This document shows positions 12,161-24,462 of a DNA stretch of 64,000 nucleotides, in pieces. The position numbers and the translations under genes were made by a program. Location of the stretch: the NCBI RefSeq assembly GCF_001540865.1, contig NC_033628.1, forward strand, positions 12,311,249 through 12,375,248, read 5' to 3'. The stretch comes from Ananas comosus. Taxonomy: Eukaryota; Streptophyta; Magnoliopsida; Poales; Bromeliaceae. The notes below the pieces were generated by a model. The model was not told where the DNA came from. It ran no database searches and was given only the letters and a program-made list of their open reading frames with translations. The stretch's first letter is position 1; each line of letters starts with the position of its first letter.

Positions 12161-14029
12161 TTAACAAGCAGTGAACTGAGATTCCCACTCCTCTTCTCTT
12201 TGGCCTTTCATTTCTAGTTGAAGGCACCTTAACAAACTGTACACAGCCTCCCAATCAGAAAAAGCTCTGTCACCTGAGACAAACTCCCAAACCCTGTTTC
12301 CAACCTCCACAACACTACACCCAGCCTCCCTTTTGCCCCCCAACTTCCTCACCTCTTCCTTGACCCTTTCCACATCTCCCCACCGCTTCTTCCCGGCATA
12401 AAGATTCCTCATTATCACATAATTCCTCGCATTCCCGGGTTCAATCTCTTCTGCCCTCTTCATCACCCTCTCTGCCCTCGCAACATCCCCGTAACACCCG
12501 CAAGCAAATAGCAACGAGCTTAAAACTATCCCGTTGACTCCAAAGGGCATTTCGTCGACCAACTTCTCGGCTTCGTCTAAATACCCACCTCGTCCCAAAA
12601 GGTCCACCATGCAACCGTAATGTTCCACTCTCTTACAAACACCCAACATTTCCATCTCCCTAAACCACTTTCTCCCTTCTTCGACAAGGCCCGCATGGCC
12701 GCAGGCTGATAGGACCCCGATCATCGTCACGCCATTTGGGGAGAACCCTCTCCTCCGCATTTCATTAAACACGTCAAGCGCCTCTTCGGCAAGGCCATTT
12801 AGGGCAAACCCATTGATCACAGCATTCCAGGAAGCGATTTCCTTGTTTGGCAATTGGTTGAACAGATGCTTTGCCTCGCAGATGTCTCCGCATTTTGCGT
12901 ACATGTCAACGAGTGCGGTGACTATATTAGTCCTCTGGTCGAAACCCTTCCTTTTTGCGTAGTTGTGTATCCAACGACCAAGATCGATCGCACCCATGTC
13001 GGAGATTGCAGGGATGATGCTCACAAGCGTCACTGCGTCCGGCTCAAATGGACATGAATTGGACTGCAGTTCTCTGAAAAGATCCAGAGCCTGCTGTGAC
13101 TGCCTATTCTGGCAGTACCCACCAATCATCACATTCCAAGAGTAGAGATTTCTTACGGGCATTTGATCAAACAGGTCTCTCGCAGCCTCCGTATTCCCAG
13201 TCTTGCAATACCCACATATCAAACTAGTCCAGGACACCACATTTCCCTCCGGCACCTGTTCAAACAGCCGGTGGGCCGATTCCATATCGCCCAATTTGGT
13301 GAAAACATCGATCATAGCGTTGAATGCCGCTGTATCCTTATCAGGTATCAAAGCAAACAGCTCCATAGCCGAGCTAACTTCACCGTATCTAGCATAACCA
13401 ACAACCATCGAAGTCCATGATGCTAAGCTTCTATGAGGCATTTCATCGAACACCTTCTTAGCAGTGTCCATATCGCCTGCTTTCGTGTACATATCAAGCA
13501 ATGCGGTGGAGGCGAATGTGTCGCAGAAGAAACCCATTTTGATCACATGGGTATGGAGCTGCTCCCCTTCTCTCCGCCCCTCCGAGAGCGCGGCGGCGGA
13601 CTTGAGGAGCAAGGGGAAGGTGTACTCATCGGGCGAGAAGGGAGAGCAATTGGGCGGCGAAGGGCCTCGCCGGAGGTCGCGGTAGAGGAAGAGGGCATCG
13701 CTGAAGAGGCGGCGACGGACGAGGGCGCGGAGCATTGCGACGCAGAGGGCGTCGTCCTGGGCGGCGCGGCGGTCAAAGACACGGCGAGCGTGGCGGAGGG
13801 CCGAGGGGGCGGCGGAGAGCGAGGAGATGAGGCGGGTGAGGAGGGGGAGGTTAGAGTGGAGGAGGCCATGGCGGAGGAGGAAGGCGTGGATTTGGAGGAG
13901 AGGAGAGAGGCACGGGGAGGCGCCGCGGAGGAGGGAGAAGCAGATCCTCTCTTCGCGGGTCCAGAGGCGATCAGAGAAGGATCTTACAGCAGTGGAGGCG
14001 AAGACCGAGGAGGAGGAGGAGGAGGACAT
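12161..14029 (-). CDS. PLS-class pentatricopeptide-repeat protein with E/E+ domains
   Basis: Intron-less frame of 622 residues. After a Ser-rich N-terminus of about 25 residues, possibly an organelle transit peptide, come PLS-type PPR repeats from about residue 40 to 495. Typical helices are seen at TALLDMYTKAGDMDTAKKVF (176), SWTSLICGYCKTGNTEAARD (266), TALVDMYAKCGDICEAKHLF (371) and YGCMVDLLGRGGYLDEAEKL (471). An E domain (about 497-572, with EPGNARNYVIMRNLYA) and an E+-like tail (GNRVWEFVSGDRAFSDWEAVY) follow, and no DYW deaminase domain is present. The family binds single-stranded organelle RNA, and E-type members usually guide C-to-U editing with a separate deaminase. The N-terminal WTREERICFSLLRGA resembles the At2g44880-type protein, but orthology is a guess. 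The start is only about 335 bases from the ATPase stop. Confidence 0.93.
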   Translation of the reverse strand: MSSSSSSSVFASTAVRSFSDRLWTREERICFSLLRGASPCLSPLLQIHAFLLRHGLLHSNLPLLTRLISSLSAAPSALRHARRVFDRRAAQDDALCVAMLRALVRRRLFSDALFLYRDLRRGPSPPNCSPFSPDEYTFPLLLKSAAALSEGRREGEQLHTHVIKMGFFCDTFASTALLDMYTKAGDMDTAKKVFDEMPHRSLASWTSMVVGYARYGEVSSAMELFALIPDKDTAAFNAMIDVFTKLGDMESAHRLFEQVPEGNVVSWTSLICGYCKTGNTEAARDLFDQMPVRNLYSWNVMIGGYCQNRQSQQALDLFRELQSNSCPFEPDAVTLVSIIPAISDMGAIDLGRWIHNYAKRKGFDQRTNIVTALVDMYAKCGDICEAKHLFNQLPNKEIASWNAVINGFALNGLAEEALDVFNEMRRRGFSPNGVTMIGVLSACGHAGLVEEGRKWFREMEMLGVCKRVEHYGCMVDLLGRGGYLDEAEKLVDEMPFGVNGIVLSSLLFACGCYGDVARAERVMKRAEEIEPGNARNYVIMRNLYAGKKRWGDVERVKEEVRKLGGKREAGCSVVEVGNRVWEFVSGDRAFSDWEAVYSLLRCLQLEMKGQREEEWESQFTAC

Positions 14030-14363
14030 GGGCGTCGCCTCTCCTGTCGTCGCGGTTCCACATTAGTGGGAAAGCGCGAGCGGGAATATTTGAAGCGGGA
14101 TATTAAATTACCAAATTGACCTTCCAGGGGTAAAAAAAAAAAAATATTTGAAGATTCAAATGCAATGGAAAGTGACTTTTAGGGGAGAAATGGCACTAAA
14201 TAATTTAAGTACTACGCTCCAATCAACAAACATCTTCAGGTAATTCACCTCCAACAGCTACGTGGGGGCAGGAAAAGAAAAAAAAGGGAATCACAACAAT
14301 TACTGCGACAGAAGAAACCGGAGAGGGGGGGGAGGGGTCCAGCATATCATGTGAGCCTGTTCA
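14030..14363. other. Short shared spacer: PPR promoter and ATPase 3' UTR
   Basis: Only 334 bases separate the PPR start codon from the stop of the H+-ATPase gene, on the same strand. The spacer holds an A run (14135-14146) and a G-rich tract (14321-14336). The ATPase 3' UTR and the PPR promoter must overlap here. Confidence 0.6.
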
Positions 14364-17300
14364 TCACAGAGTGTAATGTGGGTTGATGGCATTTATGTCC
14401 AGGCCTTTGAGCTTAGCGACAGATTCCACCTTCCCTTTCAGAGTGTGCAGTTCCACCAACCTGCCAAGATCATTACGAATAAATTTACAACTCAAAGGCA
14501 AAATTTCACCGCATGTAAAACAGATAATGTAGAAAGAATAACCTTTATGCTCATTAAAAGAAGAAACACAAACGCAAATAGGACCGCCGGTTGCTCAAAT
14601 CTTTGCTTAGTTTTACTGTAGTCCTCGATTTTTAAATTTAATTGTTTTAGGCACTTCCATTCTCAACTTATCTTAGAATGAGGATGAAGACCCTCAGAGA
14701 AAATTCTTTGCTTCAGTGTTTACTCTCTTATCCCGAGAGGTGAAATTGGACTCGATGTTGTGAGAGTGAATTGCTATCAGGTTTACAACAGTGGCCGCTA
14801 TATTGGTTTTTAGTTAGTCATATATAGGGTTTAATGAAAAGGGCTGCGATAAAATCTTGCGTTAGTTCAAAGACCAAGATGATTAGTTTTAAAGCTCGGG
14901 TTATAAGTGAAACTTAGCAAAGGAGTTAAGGGACTATTTGCAGGATGCACCCCAGTAAAAGAGTTATATGTACGTCTGTAGAAGGACATTATTATAACCA
15001 GCAAAAGTCTGCAATACCTTGCGATCTCTGCTCGCCTTCTGGCTTCTTCGGCCATCTGATTGTTGTCAGTAAAAGTAACTCTTTCTGAGATCATTTTTGG
15101 TTCCGCAGTTTGCAGGCCGTGCAGTGTTCTTTGCTCACGGGCCCAAGCAGCCTCCCGAGCTTCCCGACCGAAGTTTCTCTGGCCAGTTAGTGCTACCTGT
15201 TTATAATGACCGATTCCATCTATGAGTAACAGTAATATGGTGTTAAAAGAAAAAGGTTTAAGTGTGCGTAGTATTATAGCCTTATTGCTGTATAAATAGA
15301 GGTAAATAAGGTTCTCAAATACTTCGTTGTAGAATTATGAGTTAATAAGAGTTTACTTGCCTTCTTATCAAGGACAAGATTCCAGGCTTTGCCACTAAGC
15401 GCATATCGTACACCGAGCTTAATTGGATCAAGCAGGATATAAATGATAACATTGTACGCCCAAATAGCCCCTGTCCAACGCCAACCAATTGCTCTGATTC
15501 CGATCATCTTCGAAGTCACTGTTGCAGCTATCACACTAGCAATCTGCATTAGTTTACAAACTCCACTTTCATTGTCACGAAAAAGAAAACACAACAATTC
15601 ATTTATCTAGCTCTTTTCGATACATTAATATTGTTTAAATGCCCACAAAAGGGTTCTCATACTATAGCAATGCATATAGTTTATGAAGGCCACTGCAACC
15701 ATGTGAAAAGAGTAAATGAAAAGAAATATGATTTAAATTTTCCATACCTCGTAGGATAAGAATAAGAGTGATTGCTATTTGAAAAGGTCTTACTATGGAT
15801 TTCCTTACCAAAATAATAAGAGAGAAAGACTAACCAGTTGAGCTATGACAAACGCAGCAACAAGAAGAAGACCGGGTCGCTCCAAGAAAGACCAACCTCT
15901 TGAGCGTGTCACAAATATCAGAGCTTGACTGATGGTGCTCACTTGAAGATACAAAGCAGAAGCTAACTTCTCTGTGCTGCCAAATATCAAGTCCTTGTTC
16001 GATCTATCTAGCCTGTGTATGTTTAGAGTATCAACCTTGAATATGTTCTGCAGGCATTGTTGGAAAAAAAAAAAGAAAGTATATAAGTGATGATATACTT
16101 AGTTGCAAAAGCCTGAGGTAGAAAAATCATTTAACTTTTTTCATTGCACATTCTTCATCTATACAGGGTATCAATACTGAATAATTTACTGAAAGTTGAT
16201 ATAATGTTTTTACTAACCACAAAATATTGTCTCTCATGAGCTGCCCAATAGAACAAGACGGTCGTAAGAGCCAGATATGAACCAATAACTATTCCAGTTG
16301 CAAAAATCTCGGAGAGTTTCCAACTATCAGGCATTGGAGATGGCTTTACCCTGTCCTTTGATATAGTCATGATAGTACCTGAAAATAAACACAGGAATGA
16401 AGGGAAAATTGAAGAAACTCAAAACGGCAGATACAAGATGGAAACTTGAATTTAAAATGAATTTTTCTTACCATCGTTAAGGATTGCAATCACAAGAACC
16501 ATGAATGGAGGAAAGTCGAATTTCCATAAGACATTAAGAAGCATAAATCCAAGCTGTTACACAAAAATCCTGAGATGTCAAGGAGAAGCAAAAGCACAGC
16601 ATGGCAAGCACCATATAGTACAGAGTACATGACATAATTTACAGGCGTATCTGTTTATCAAATTTATCTAAATTATAATGTGAGAAATCACTTTGATTTT
16701 GTGCAGGAGAAAATTTGAAAGAGGCATGATTCAAAAGTTCAAAGGAAATAGGAAGGGCTAATTGTAAAATATATTTAGAAAAACCTTAAATTTTGCAGTC
16801 TTACCACAATACGAATAGTTATTGATACTGCATATATCTGCACGAAGAACACAGAAAGGCCAACATCAGTATTACAAAACCATGAGTTCTTTCCTACTAT
16901 AATAGAGAAGCTATTTATAGTTTTATACATAATAAAAACAGGAATTATAATTCACCCCAAATAGAAACTCCTGTTTTACAGATCATTTAGACACACAGTG
17001 CCTATTTACCGTATAATTTTTCATTCTCTGGAAAATTGCTCGGCTTGTCAGAACCGCACTTATTATCACGCTCAATCCAGGCTCAGTAAGAACAATGTCA
17101 GAAGCACTTCGAGCAGCGTCAGTCGCATCTGCCACGGCAATTCCAATATCCGCCTTCTTTAGTGCAGGTGCATCGTTGACTCCATCTCCGGTCATCCCAC
17201 ATATGTGCTTTCTGGCTTGTAGTCTGCTAACTATTTCATACTTGTGCTCTATAGAGAAATAAATCAGATATAGCAAGAAGCAGATTCAGAATATGCAGCA

Positions 17301-20300
17301 ATTTAAAGTGGATATTTAATTACCAGGAAAAACCCCAGCAAAACCATCAGCTTTCTCAATTAGCTCATCAACCGGAAGTACTGCAATATCTCCATCATTT
17401 TTCCCACCCAATAAAGATGAAGATGGATACATGTTTATGCCCATCCCGAGCCTCCGCCCTGTCTCCTTGGCAATTGCCAATTGATCACCTGTAAATGGTC
17501 CAGGAAGAGAAGTTTGAACAATTAATTTCAGAAATTGGTTCGAGTGATTTAGAAGTATTAAGATACGTCAAGTTCCAAGGTAATAGATTTTTTCTGCACC
17601 TGTGATCATCTTCACACTCACTCCGAGATCAAGAGCTCTACGGATTGTTTCAGCACTATCATGACGAGGAGGATCAAAAAGAGGGAGAAGCCCGATGAAT
17701 TCCCAGGGTCCCCCAGGACTGTCTTTAGTACCAGCAGGTACTTCCTGCATAAAAAAAAAAGAAAAATAAAAGAAATAAATAAATTAGGTGAATCTGTCAA
17801 CATAAAAAAAGAAATAGACAGAATTAAGAAGAGAATGGTGAAAAAGCTGACTAACCTGATAGGCAACAGCAAGTGACCGAAGCCCTCTTTCAGCAAATCT
17901 ATCGATTATTCCATGCACCTTCTTTTCAATATCAGCCTTATTCCACGCAAGATTAAGAATCTACAAGATAGATAACTAGCTTTCAATAGCACATAAAGTG
18001 AATGATTAGAGAGGGTTATATCTCTTCAGTTTCCTCCTATTAGTTATGAGAAATGGAGGTCTATCTATAAGAAAGTCCAGCTTATCTTAGCTGCTGCAAT
18101 TTACAGTGTCATATTTGTATTTGTAAACAACAAAATGAGATTTGTGCATAATTTTCATCACTTTGTTTCAGTTTGATGGATAAAATTTTTTTAATATCAA
18201 GCTTCAGAGGATGTACAAGAAAAAAAATCTAATACCTGCTCAGGAGCACCTTTGCTCACTCTATGCATTTTACCAGTTGAATCCAAGTATGTAAGAGCTG
18301 TTCTCTTGTCGGTTGGGTTGAATGGAAGGAAATGGACCTCCTGAATCCCGGCACGTGCCTTGTGCAACATTAAAACCATTGTGAACACAATTCATAGAGA
18401 AAAAGAAATATATAGCAATAAGTAAAGAACAACTAATCAAACAAAAACAGTCACAAACATATGGCTTTTCACGCTATAATACTAAGGTAAATATATTTGC
18501 ATCCATAAGTTGATTTACTTTGCCATAACACCTGTATTTTTTATAAGATAAATGAATATAATCATCAATACATAAGTAAACATTACACACTCCTGTATTT
18601 CTTTGTAAAAATTTCATTGCATGAAACAAACACATTTAAGTTTCTTGAGGGTACATCACTTTTGAATTAAGAAAGCCGTACTCTTTCATGATTCAGTGAG
18701 GAAAACAAGTTAGGAAGCAGTGCAAAGCTTATCTTCCTCTACCTCTTTAGGGTCTGCTAGCATTGAAACAATTGCGGCATCAATAGCATCTTGATTCTCC
18801 AGCCTTGAAGCTCTTGCAGCCATCACGACAACTTGATCCTTGTCTACTTCTCTAGCAAAAACCTGAAGTGACACGTTAAATTTTTGGTGATGCCTGCTCA
18901 ATCACCTATTAACAATGATCTTCTCTATAGGTCCAGGACATTCCAAGTTCCAAACCTCATAAAAGAAGAACAGCATTAAGGAGAAGCTAGTGAACAGTTG
19001 ACTTTTTGACCACTATGTTTTAATTTGTTTGCTTTTTTTTTAATATTTACAGCTTAAAAATTTGAAAATTTCCAACTCAATTAATTGATTATAGCACTGT
19101 AGATGGTTAAAAATTGCATATATTCTCTAATGATTTAGTAACTTCATTAACCTGGGACAAAACCCGATAATCGTATTCTTTTTGTTTATCTTCTACTAAG
19201 GAAGTTTCTTTGTTAGGAATCATTTAAACAAAAAATTGCAGAAAGTATAAGATAGCAAAAGATTGAGACACAGAATGTATAACCTCAATCATATTCTTGT
19301 CAACTGTGAGTTTGTTTAGTGTCAAAGTTCCAGTTTTATCACTGCATAGTACATCCATCCCAGCCATTTCCTCAATAGCAGTCATTCTCTTTGTTATGGC
19401 ACCCTGACAGGAACACGAAAGACAGTTGCATGCTAACCATATTCATAAATATTATGATTTATCAGATTCTTCAAGAAATCATATACTAGAGAAATACGAA
19501 ATCAGATATTTTGGGTGCAATAACCTGTTGTGCCAAGCGATGTGATCCAATTGCCATTGTGACTGAAAGAACTGTTGGCATGGCTATTGGAATTCCTCCA
19601 ATGAGTAGCACAAGAAGGTTATCAATGATAGGGCGGTATTTCCTCCCTTGGAAACCAGACATTGCGATAATATCGATGATCATTCCAACAGCAATCGAGC
19701 AGATACAGAAGTTTCCTATTGCAGTCAACACCTGTGAGTCATCAAAGGATTCTCAATTTATTAGGCATTACAAATATTTATGTTAAGTAAGAAATACTTA
19801 TTTTTAAAAATTCAGCATAATAATATGCCAAATTTAGGATTTAGATTGAGAATCTGCAGTCAATGGAAAGTTTGAATGTTTATTTACTCTTTTGAAGAAA
19901 GAAACCAAAAGAGGCAAAGAAAGATCAAAATTCACCTTTTGGAAATGCCCAATATGTGTTGTTGATTCTACGAGATGAGCTGCTTTTCCGAAGAATGTAT
20001 GAACTCCAGTGGCAATGACGACTGCTTCTATTTCACCTTGCTTACATGTTGAACCAGAGTAAACACCATCCCCTGGGTTCTTAGTTACTGGTAGTGATTC
20101 GCCCGTAAGTGCAGACTGAAAAATCATTCATGTTAACCGCACATGTTGATCTCAGCTCTTAAACCAAAACTGCAGCTTAAGTAATAATAGGCACATAAAG
20201 TATAATATTTCAATGAGAATTAATTAATAATGTCCATTGTCGGTTTATCTTTGCAAGCTCAGTCAGAATGAAAACAAATTGTGTATCAAAACCTTGAGAA

Positions 20301-22380
20301 TGAAAAAAAAAAAAAAAACCTTGAGAATGAAAAAAAAAAAAAAAAAACTTGAGAATGAAAAAAAAAAAATTGTGTATCAAATAGTATCTCTTATCGTCTA
20401 GATACTGTTCGAGAACTTTACTGTAAAAATTGACACCTGTATCAAGTGGTTTAGCCAAATTGAAAAGGGTTCAATGAGGTAGAGATATGAAGCTTGGGTC
20501 TCGTATATGGAGCATGCTAGTGACAAGGATGAGAAATAAGCTTAGCTAGGTTGTGGAGAAAGCTAGTGATAAAATTCTACAATGACAGGTACACTTGAGC
20601 TAATAAGTTAGCTAATAATGTTCCGGCATAGTAAGTGCAACCTTCATAGAAGATTTCTTAGTCTTGTGTTGCTTCAAAGTTTAACCTAGACCATACTTCA
20701 CTTGTATATTAACTTAGCTAGCAATCAATGTAGCTTTTTTACATGTAAAATATTTGTGCAATATGATATCATCAAAAGATCTCATGTTATCACATTGTCA
20801 ATTATATCACGATGACAATTTAAAAGGTGAGGATTAGGCAATTGCTACCGATATTAAGAGATAGTAAGAAGAACAAAAGGTAAGCCTATAAATACCTGGT
20901 CAATTTTCAAAGGATCTCCCTCAAGAAGACGTGCATCAGCAGGAATAATGTCACCAAGCTTAATACTAATTATATCACCCGGAACCAGCACAGCTGCATC
21001 CTCCTCACTCCACTTACCATTGCGTAAAACCTAATGAAAATTGTATGTATCATATTAAGTCCTCAGTCCTACATGTATCTTCGAAGGGTAAGAGTTGAAA
21101 ATAAGTAGAAGGGCCAGTCATCAATCATCGATATTCACCTAGAATTAGCAGAAAGTACCTTTGCCTTTGGAGCAAGTCGAGCCATGAGTGCCGCAGCTGC
21201 GTTGCCAGCATTATTTTCTTCTATAAAGCTAATGGTAGAATTGATGAGAAGCAATATCACAATGCCAACAAAATCATGGTAGTCGATGGACTTGTTCTGC
21301 ATAATACCAATTGTATGAAACAAATGCATTGAATAAGAATATAATCAAATATCCACCAACTATTTTTCAAATGGAACAGAAAATAGAGTTTGATGTTCAA
21401 AAAACAAAATGAGTCACCTAGTAACTAATTATCCATTGTTATGTTGGAGTGTCTAAAATATCTTTTATTAGTAGAAACAGAGAAGGCATTTTGTATATAT
21501 GCATAAGATTTTGCTTTTCTGAAGACATTTGCAGAAGTATGATTGTCATGAAAAGTAATTTCCCACATGTATGTACATGTGTGCGTGTGTTAATCAAGTT
21601 TCAAATCTATACCTTTCCCCTTATATCCGTCCCTCCATGTGCAAGAGCAATGGCCATAATAGCAGCAGCTTCCATAACCCATGATAGCGGATTCCACATA
21701 AATCCCAAAAATTTAAGTATTTTACTCTCCTACGCAAGAATAAAATGGAGGTAAAAGAAGAGACAATAGTAAAGTCTATAGCTATGCAAATAAGGAAGCT
21801 AAAAGCATTCCTTCGTCTCCCTTTTCCAACCTGCTTTTCTTCAAGCTTGTTGTAACCGAAAACCCTCAACCGTTCTTGAACTGCATCAGTGGTTAAACCT
21901 TCATGCGTGCATTTCAGGGACTTGAAGACCTCTTCAATGGGAATGTTTTCCTGCAAGAATTAAATTGTCGACTAGATGAAGATTTCCCGCAAGAATTAAT
22001 TGTCAACTCAATAAAGTTTTCCTGCCAGGCCTAATAATCAAGTGCACCTCCTATATGCAACACATATTTATGTGGTTTATGCCAAGAAAAAAGGAAAAAA
22101 CAGAAAAGAAATTTATCTATTTCTATAATTGGACAAGTTCAGATAAACTAGGGTTCCAGATGATAATGGTGTAGTTTTCGGGCTCTGTAATTGTTTGAAT
22201 TGTTCTTTCCATGTCAAAATGAAAACGGAATGAAATTCCTCAGGTTTTTCCTCAAAGAACAGATAAATGTGAAAGGTACACTAAATGTCATCTAGAGGAA
22301 TCTCTTGAGGGTATAAGTATTCGTACCAGATCCACAATTTCCTGGTTAATTTCTTCAAGCGCAATAGTTTGATCATCCAT
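14364..22380 (-). CDS. Plasma-membrane H+-ATPase (P3A P-type pump)
   Basis: Twenty-one coding exons (minus): 22380-22327, 21950-21831, 21729-21613, 21296-21159, 21030-20896, 20115-19936, 19731-19525, 19403-19284, 18862-18743, 18358-18236, 17960-17856, 17744-17600, 17488-17324, 17248-17010, 16837-16805, 16553-16472, 16378-16218, 16047-15835, 15543-15361, 15196-15018, 14460-14364; 971 residues. It pumps protons out of the cell using ATP. Visible landmarks are TGES (about 192), the phosphorylated Asp in CSDKTGTLT (about 339), [16 protein letters not shown] (about 596) and the M6 aspartate in AILNDG (about 694). A C-terminal autoinhibitory domain of about 90 residues ends HYTL, keeping the penultimate Thr that binds 14-3-3 when phosphorylated. 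The sequence is closest to the AHA10-like group as far as I can judge. An in-frame ATG at 22425 would add 15 residues (MEFLARPGRRNPRVS); I prefer [10 protein letters not shown] because it gives a family-like length. The intron after exon 19 has a GC donor. Confidence 0.95.
20279..20381. repeat. A-rich minisatellite in an ATPase intron
   Basis: Three tandem units of CTTGAGAATG plus a run of A, about 27-30 bases each, bracketed by the direct repeat ATTGTGTATCAAA. They lie in the intron between coding exons 5 and 6 of the H+-ATPase gene. Confidence 0.85.
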
Positions 22381-22785
22381 GCTGACCCTTGGGTTTCTTC
22401 GACCTGGCCTTGCAAGAAACTCCATGAAGAAATTAATTAAACATCAATTTATAAAATCTAATTTCCTCATTGTACCTGATGATCTAAAAATCACAAACTG
22501 TATCAGTTCTTGAATTACATAAGAACTATCGTAGACGTATTCAAAAGCAATAACACAACATATTTTGACACAAAAGAAATCAAAATTTTAAACTTAGTTT
22601 CTGTAGGAACATTATAGTACATCCACGACCAATTTCTCAAATTCAATCAGAACGCTCATAGGTAAACTCACTAGAAAAGCAATATATGCAACATATTACA
22701 AACCATAAATTCCGATGACATGTAATACCTAAACTAATTCTCTCTGGGGAAATTCATCAAACATGAAAGAGGCATCAGCAATTAC

Positions 22786-23080
22786 CTCTTTGATGGATTT
22801 CTCGTGCTCTTCACGAATTCAACCACCAGAATCACTTGGCTCACTCAAAAACCCATCACAACCTCCCCTTCCTCGTCCTATTCGTCGTCTTCCACGAAAT
22901 GCGGTCCAATGGAGACGTGAGAAACGGGGTTTTAAAGAAGCCGCTGCTCGCGCCATTGATCTGAGAGGGAGGAGGAAGCGAGGAGCGAGGAAGAAGACGT
23001 CGGGACGAGGAGGGACGCTGGTGGCCTCGTCCATTTGGAAGCGGACGAAACCCTAACCCTAGGGAGCTCCGCCGCGCCTC
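22786..23080 (-). other. Probable untranslated first exon of the H+-ATPase gene, with a 71-codon uORF
   Basis: GC-rich segment about 400 bases upstream of the ATPase start, ending on the minus strand at a good donor (CAAAGAG then GTAATT, boundary 22786). A matching acceptor could be the CAG near 22478. It holds an upstream frame from ATG 23034 to a stop at 22819, rich in Arg, Pro and Ser, which ends before the donor and so cannot be the N-terminus of the pump. The 5' limit is a guess. Tobacco-type pma genes are known to carry short uORFs in their leaders, which makes the reading plausible. Confidence 0.5.
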
Positions 23081-23934
23081 GGTCGCTACGAATCCGATCT
23101 TTTCTCTCGTCTTTTTTTTAGTGTTCTCCGGTTCTCCCAGAAAATCAAAAAATAAAAGAAAAAAAAGGAGCACCGGCAACTCCGTATTTGATCTTAAACA
23201 TGAAACACGCTGTGGAGCCAATTGGAAGCAGACACGTGTCAAATTTGTGATTGCAGTTTGGATCAAGTGGATTTTTTTTGGGCGTCCGCATTAACGGTCG
23301 GCAACGGTAAACTACCGTACGGTCCGTTCACTTGTCCAAAATTCCAAATGTCTCTCATTAACATATAGAGAACAAAAAATATTATAAGAAAATCATAGGA
23401 ATGTTCCAAAATTTAAGTCATTTTTTGAATATGTCAATGAGCTAGCTTAATTTGGCATAGGTGATTGTCGTTTATTACTTCAGATCTAAATCCGTCTATT
23501 AAATATCATATTTCTAATTTTAATAAAAGTAATAAATTTGTGTTTAAGAAAAGCCTCCAATTTAGTTGGTGCATTTGTGAAGTTTCATTTGAAGAGAGAT
23601 CTTTCAAAAAGTAAAACAAAAAAATTTTGACTTGTAATCTTCCTAACGAAGGAGAGAGTGAGTGTCAACCATCATATCGTAATTTATGCAAATCTCAAAG
23701 CATGTTACATAAGATAGTATGTCCATTCTCCTTTTTAGTAAGGCTTCCACTGAAGCTCGCAATAGCAATATTTTTACAAACTTTATGATAATTTATGTGC
23801 TAAGAATTAAATATCTAAAATAATATTTCAATTTGTTTGTCAAAGTATAATATTTTCTAGCTTATGATTCCTAATTTGGTTTTTTATTATTAATTATCTT
23901 TGAGTTGTTATTATTATTATTATTATTTCTTTTT

Positions 23935-24060
23935 TCTTTTTTTCGTCTTTGCCCTGTTTTTCATCTCTCTAGAGGCCTTGTTGCCTCACCCATATAGTTA
24001 AGTTTATCTCCTGAATGAATGAAGCGGGTAGCGTGCTATCTTTTTCTAAAAAAAAAAAAA
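23935..24060 (+). mobile_element. 5'-truncated LINE 3' end
   Basis: Ends in a 13-base A run at 24048-24060 preceded by GAAGCGGGTAGCGTGCTATC. Upstream, GGCCTTGTTGCCTCACCCAT and TAGTTAAGTTTAT align with the inverted copy at 25162-25502 (GGCCTAGTTGCCTCACATAT, TAGCTAAGTTTAT). Only the 3' untranslated part remains. The 5' limit lies in a T-rich tract and is approximate. Confidence 0.6.
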
Positions 24061-24427
24061 TATTGAGCGTGCAATAACAAACATACCTCATTGACTCAGT
24101 GTAAATTAGAGTAATGATCAATTAATGTTAGGAAGTAATTAATTAAAATTAGGCTAAGTTTATAAGTTTAAACAATGTTTTTATGGAAGATTTTAATGAA
24201 AAATCAAAAGTTAATTGGCAGTCAAAAGCTTTACATAGTAAGATAGTATTAAGGGAGCAATGCAATAGGGGTTTTAATTTCCCTGTGATGTGTTTTGGAG
24301 GTTATAAACTTTAAGCGCTTTTGTTCAACAAAAATAAGAAAAAAAAGGTACCTGCTAAGAGTAAATATAACTCTTTTTTTGAGTGATTTTTTCTTTTTTC
24401 TGTGTGGTACTTTTGTTCCAGTATTAG

Positions 24428-24462
24428 TACGGCGGATTAGCCTAATACGGCGGATTAGCCTA
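24428..24462. repeat. 18-bp tandem duplication
   Basis: TACGGCGGATTAGCCTA occurs twice, at 428-444 and 446-462 of this kilobase, period 18. Confidence 0.9.

Noticed and set aside
13433..14119. Long plus-strand frame opposite the PPR gene
   Set aside because: It is the complement of the GC-rich PPR 5' end, is Glu/Gly/Arg low-complexity, and resembles no protein; the PPR frame has clear repeat motifs.
22856..23266. 136-codon minus-strand frame as the true N-terminus of the H+-ATPase
   Set aside because: It reaches a stop before the donor at 22786 and has no similarity to pump N-termini; a uORF-bearing leader fits better.
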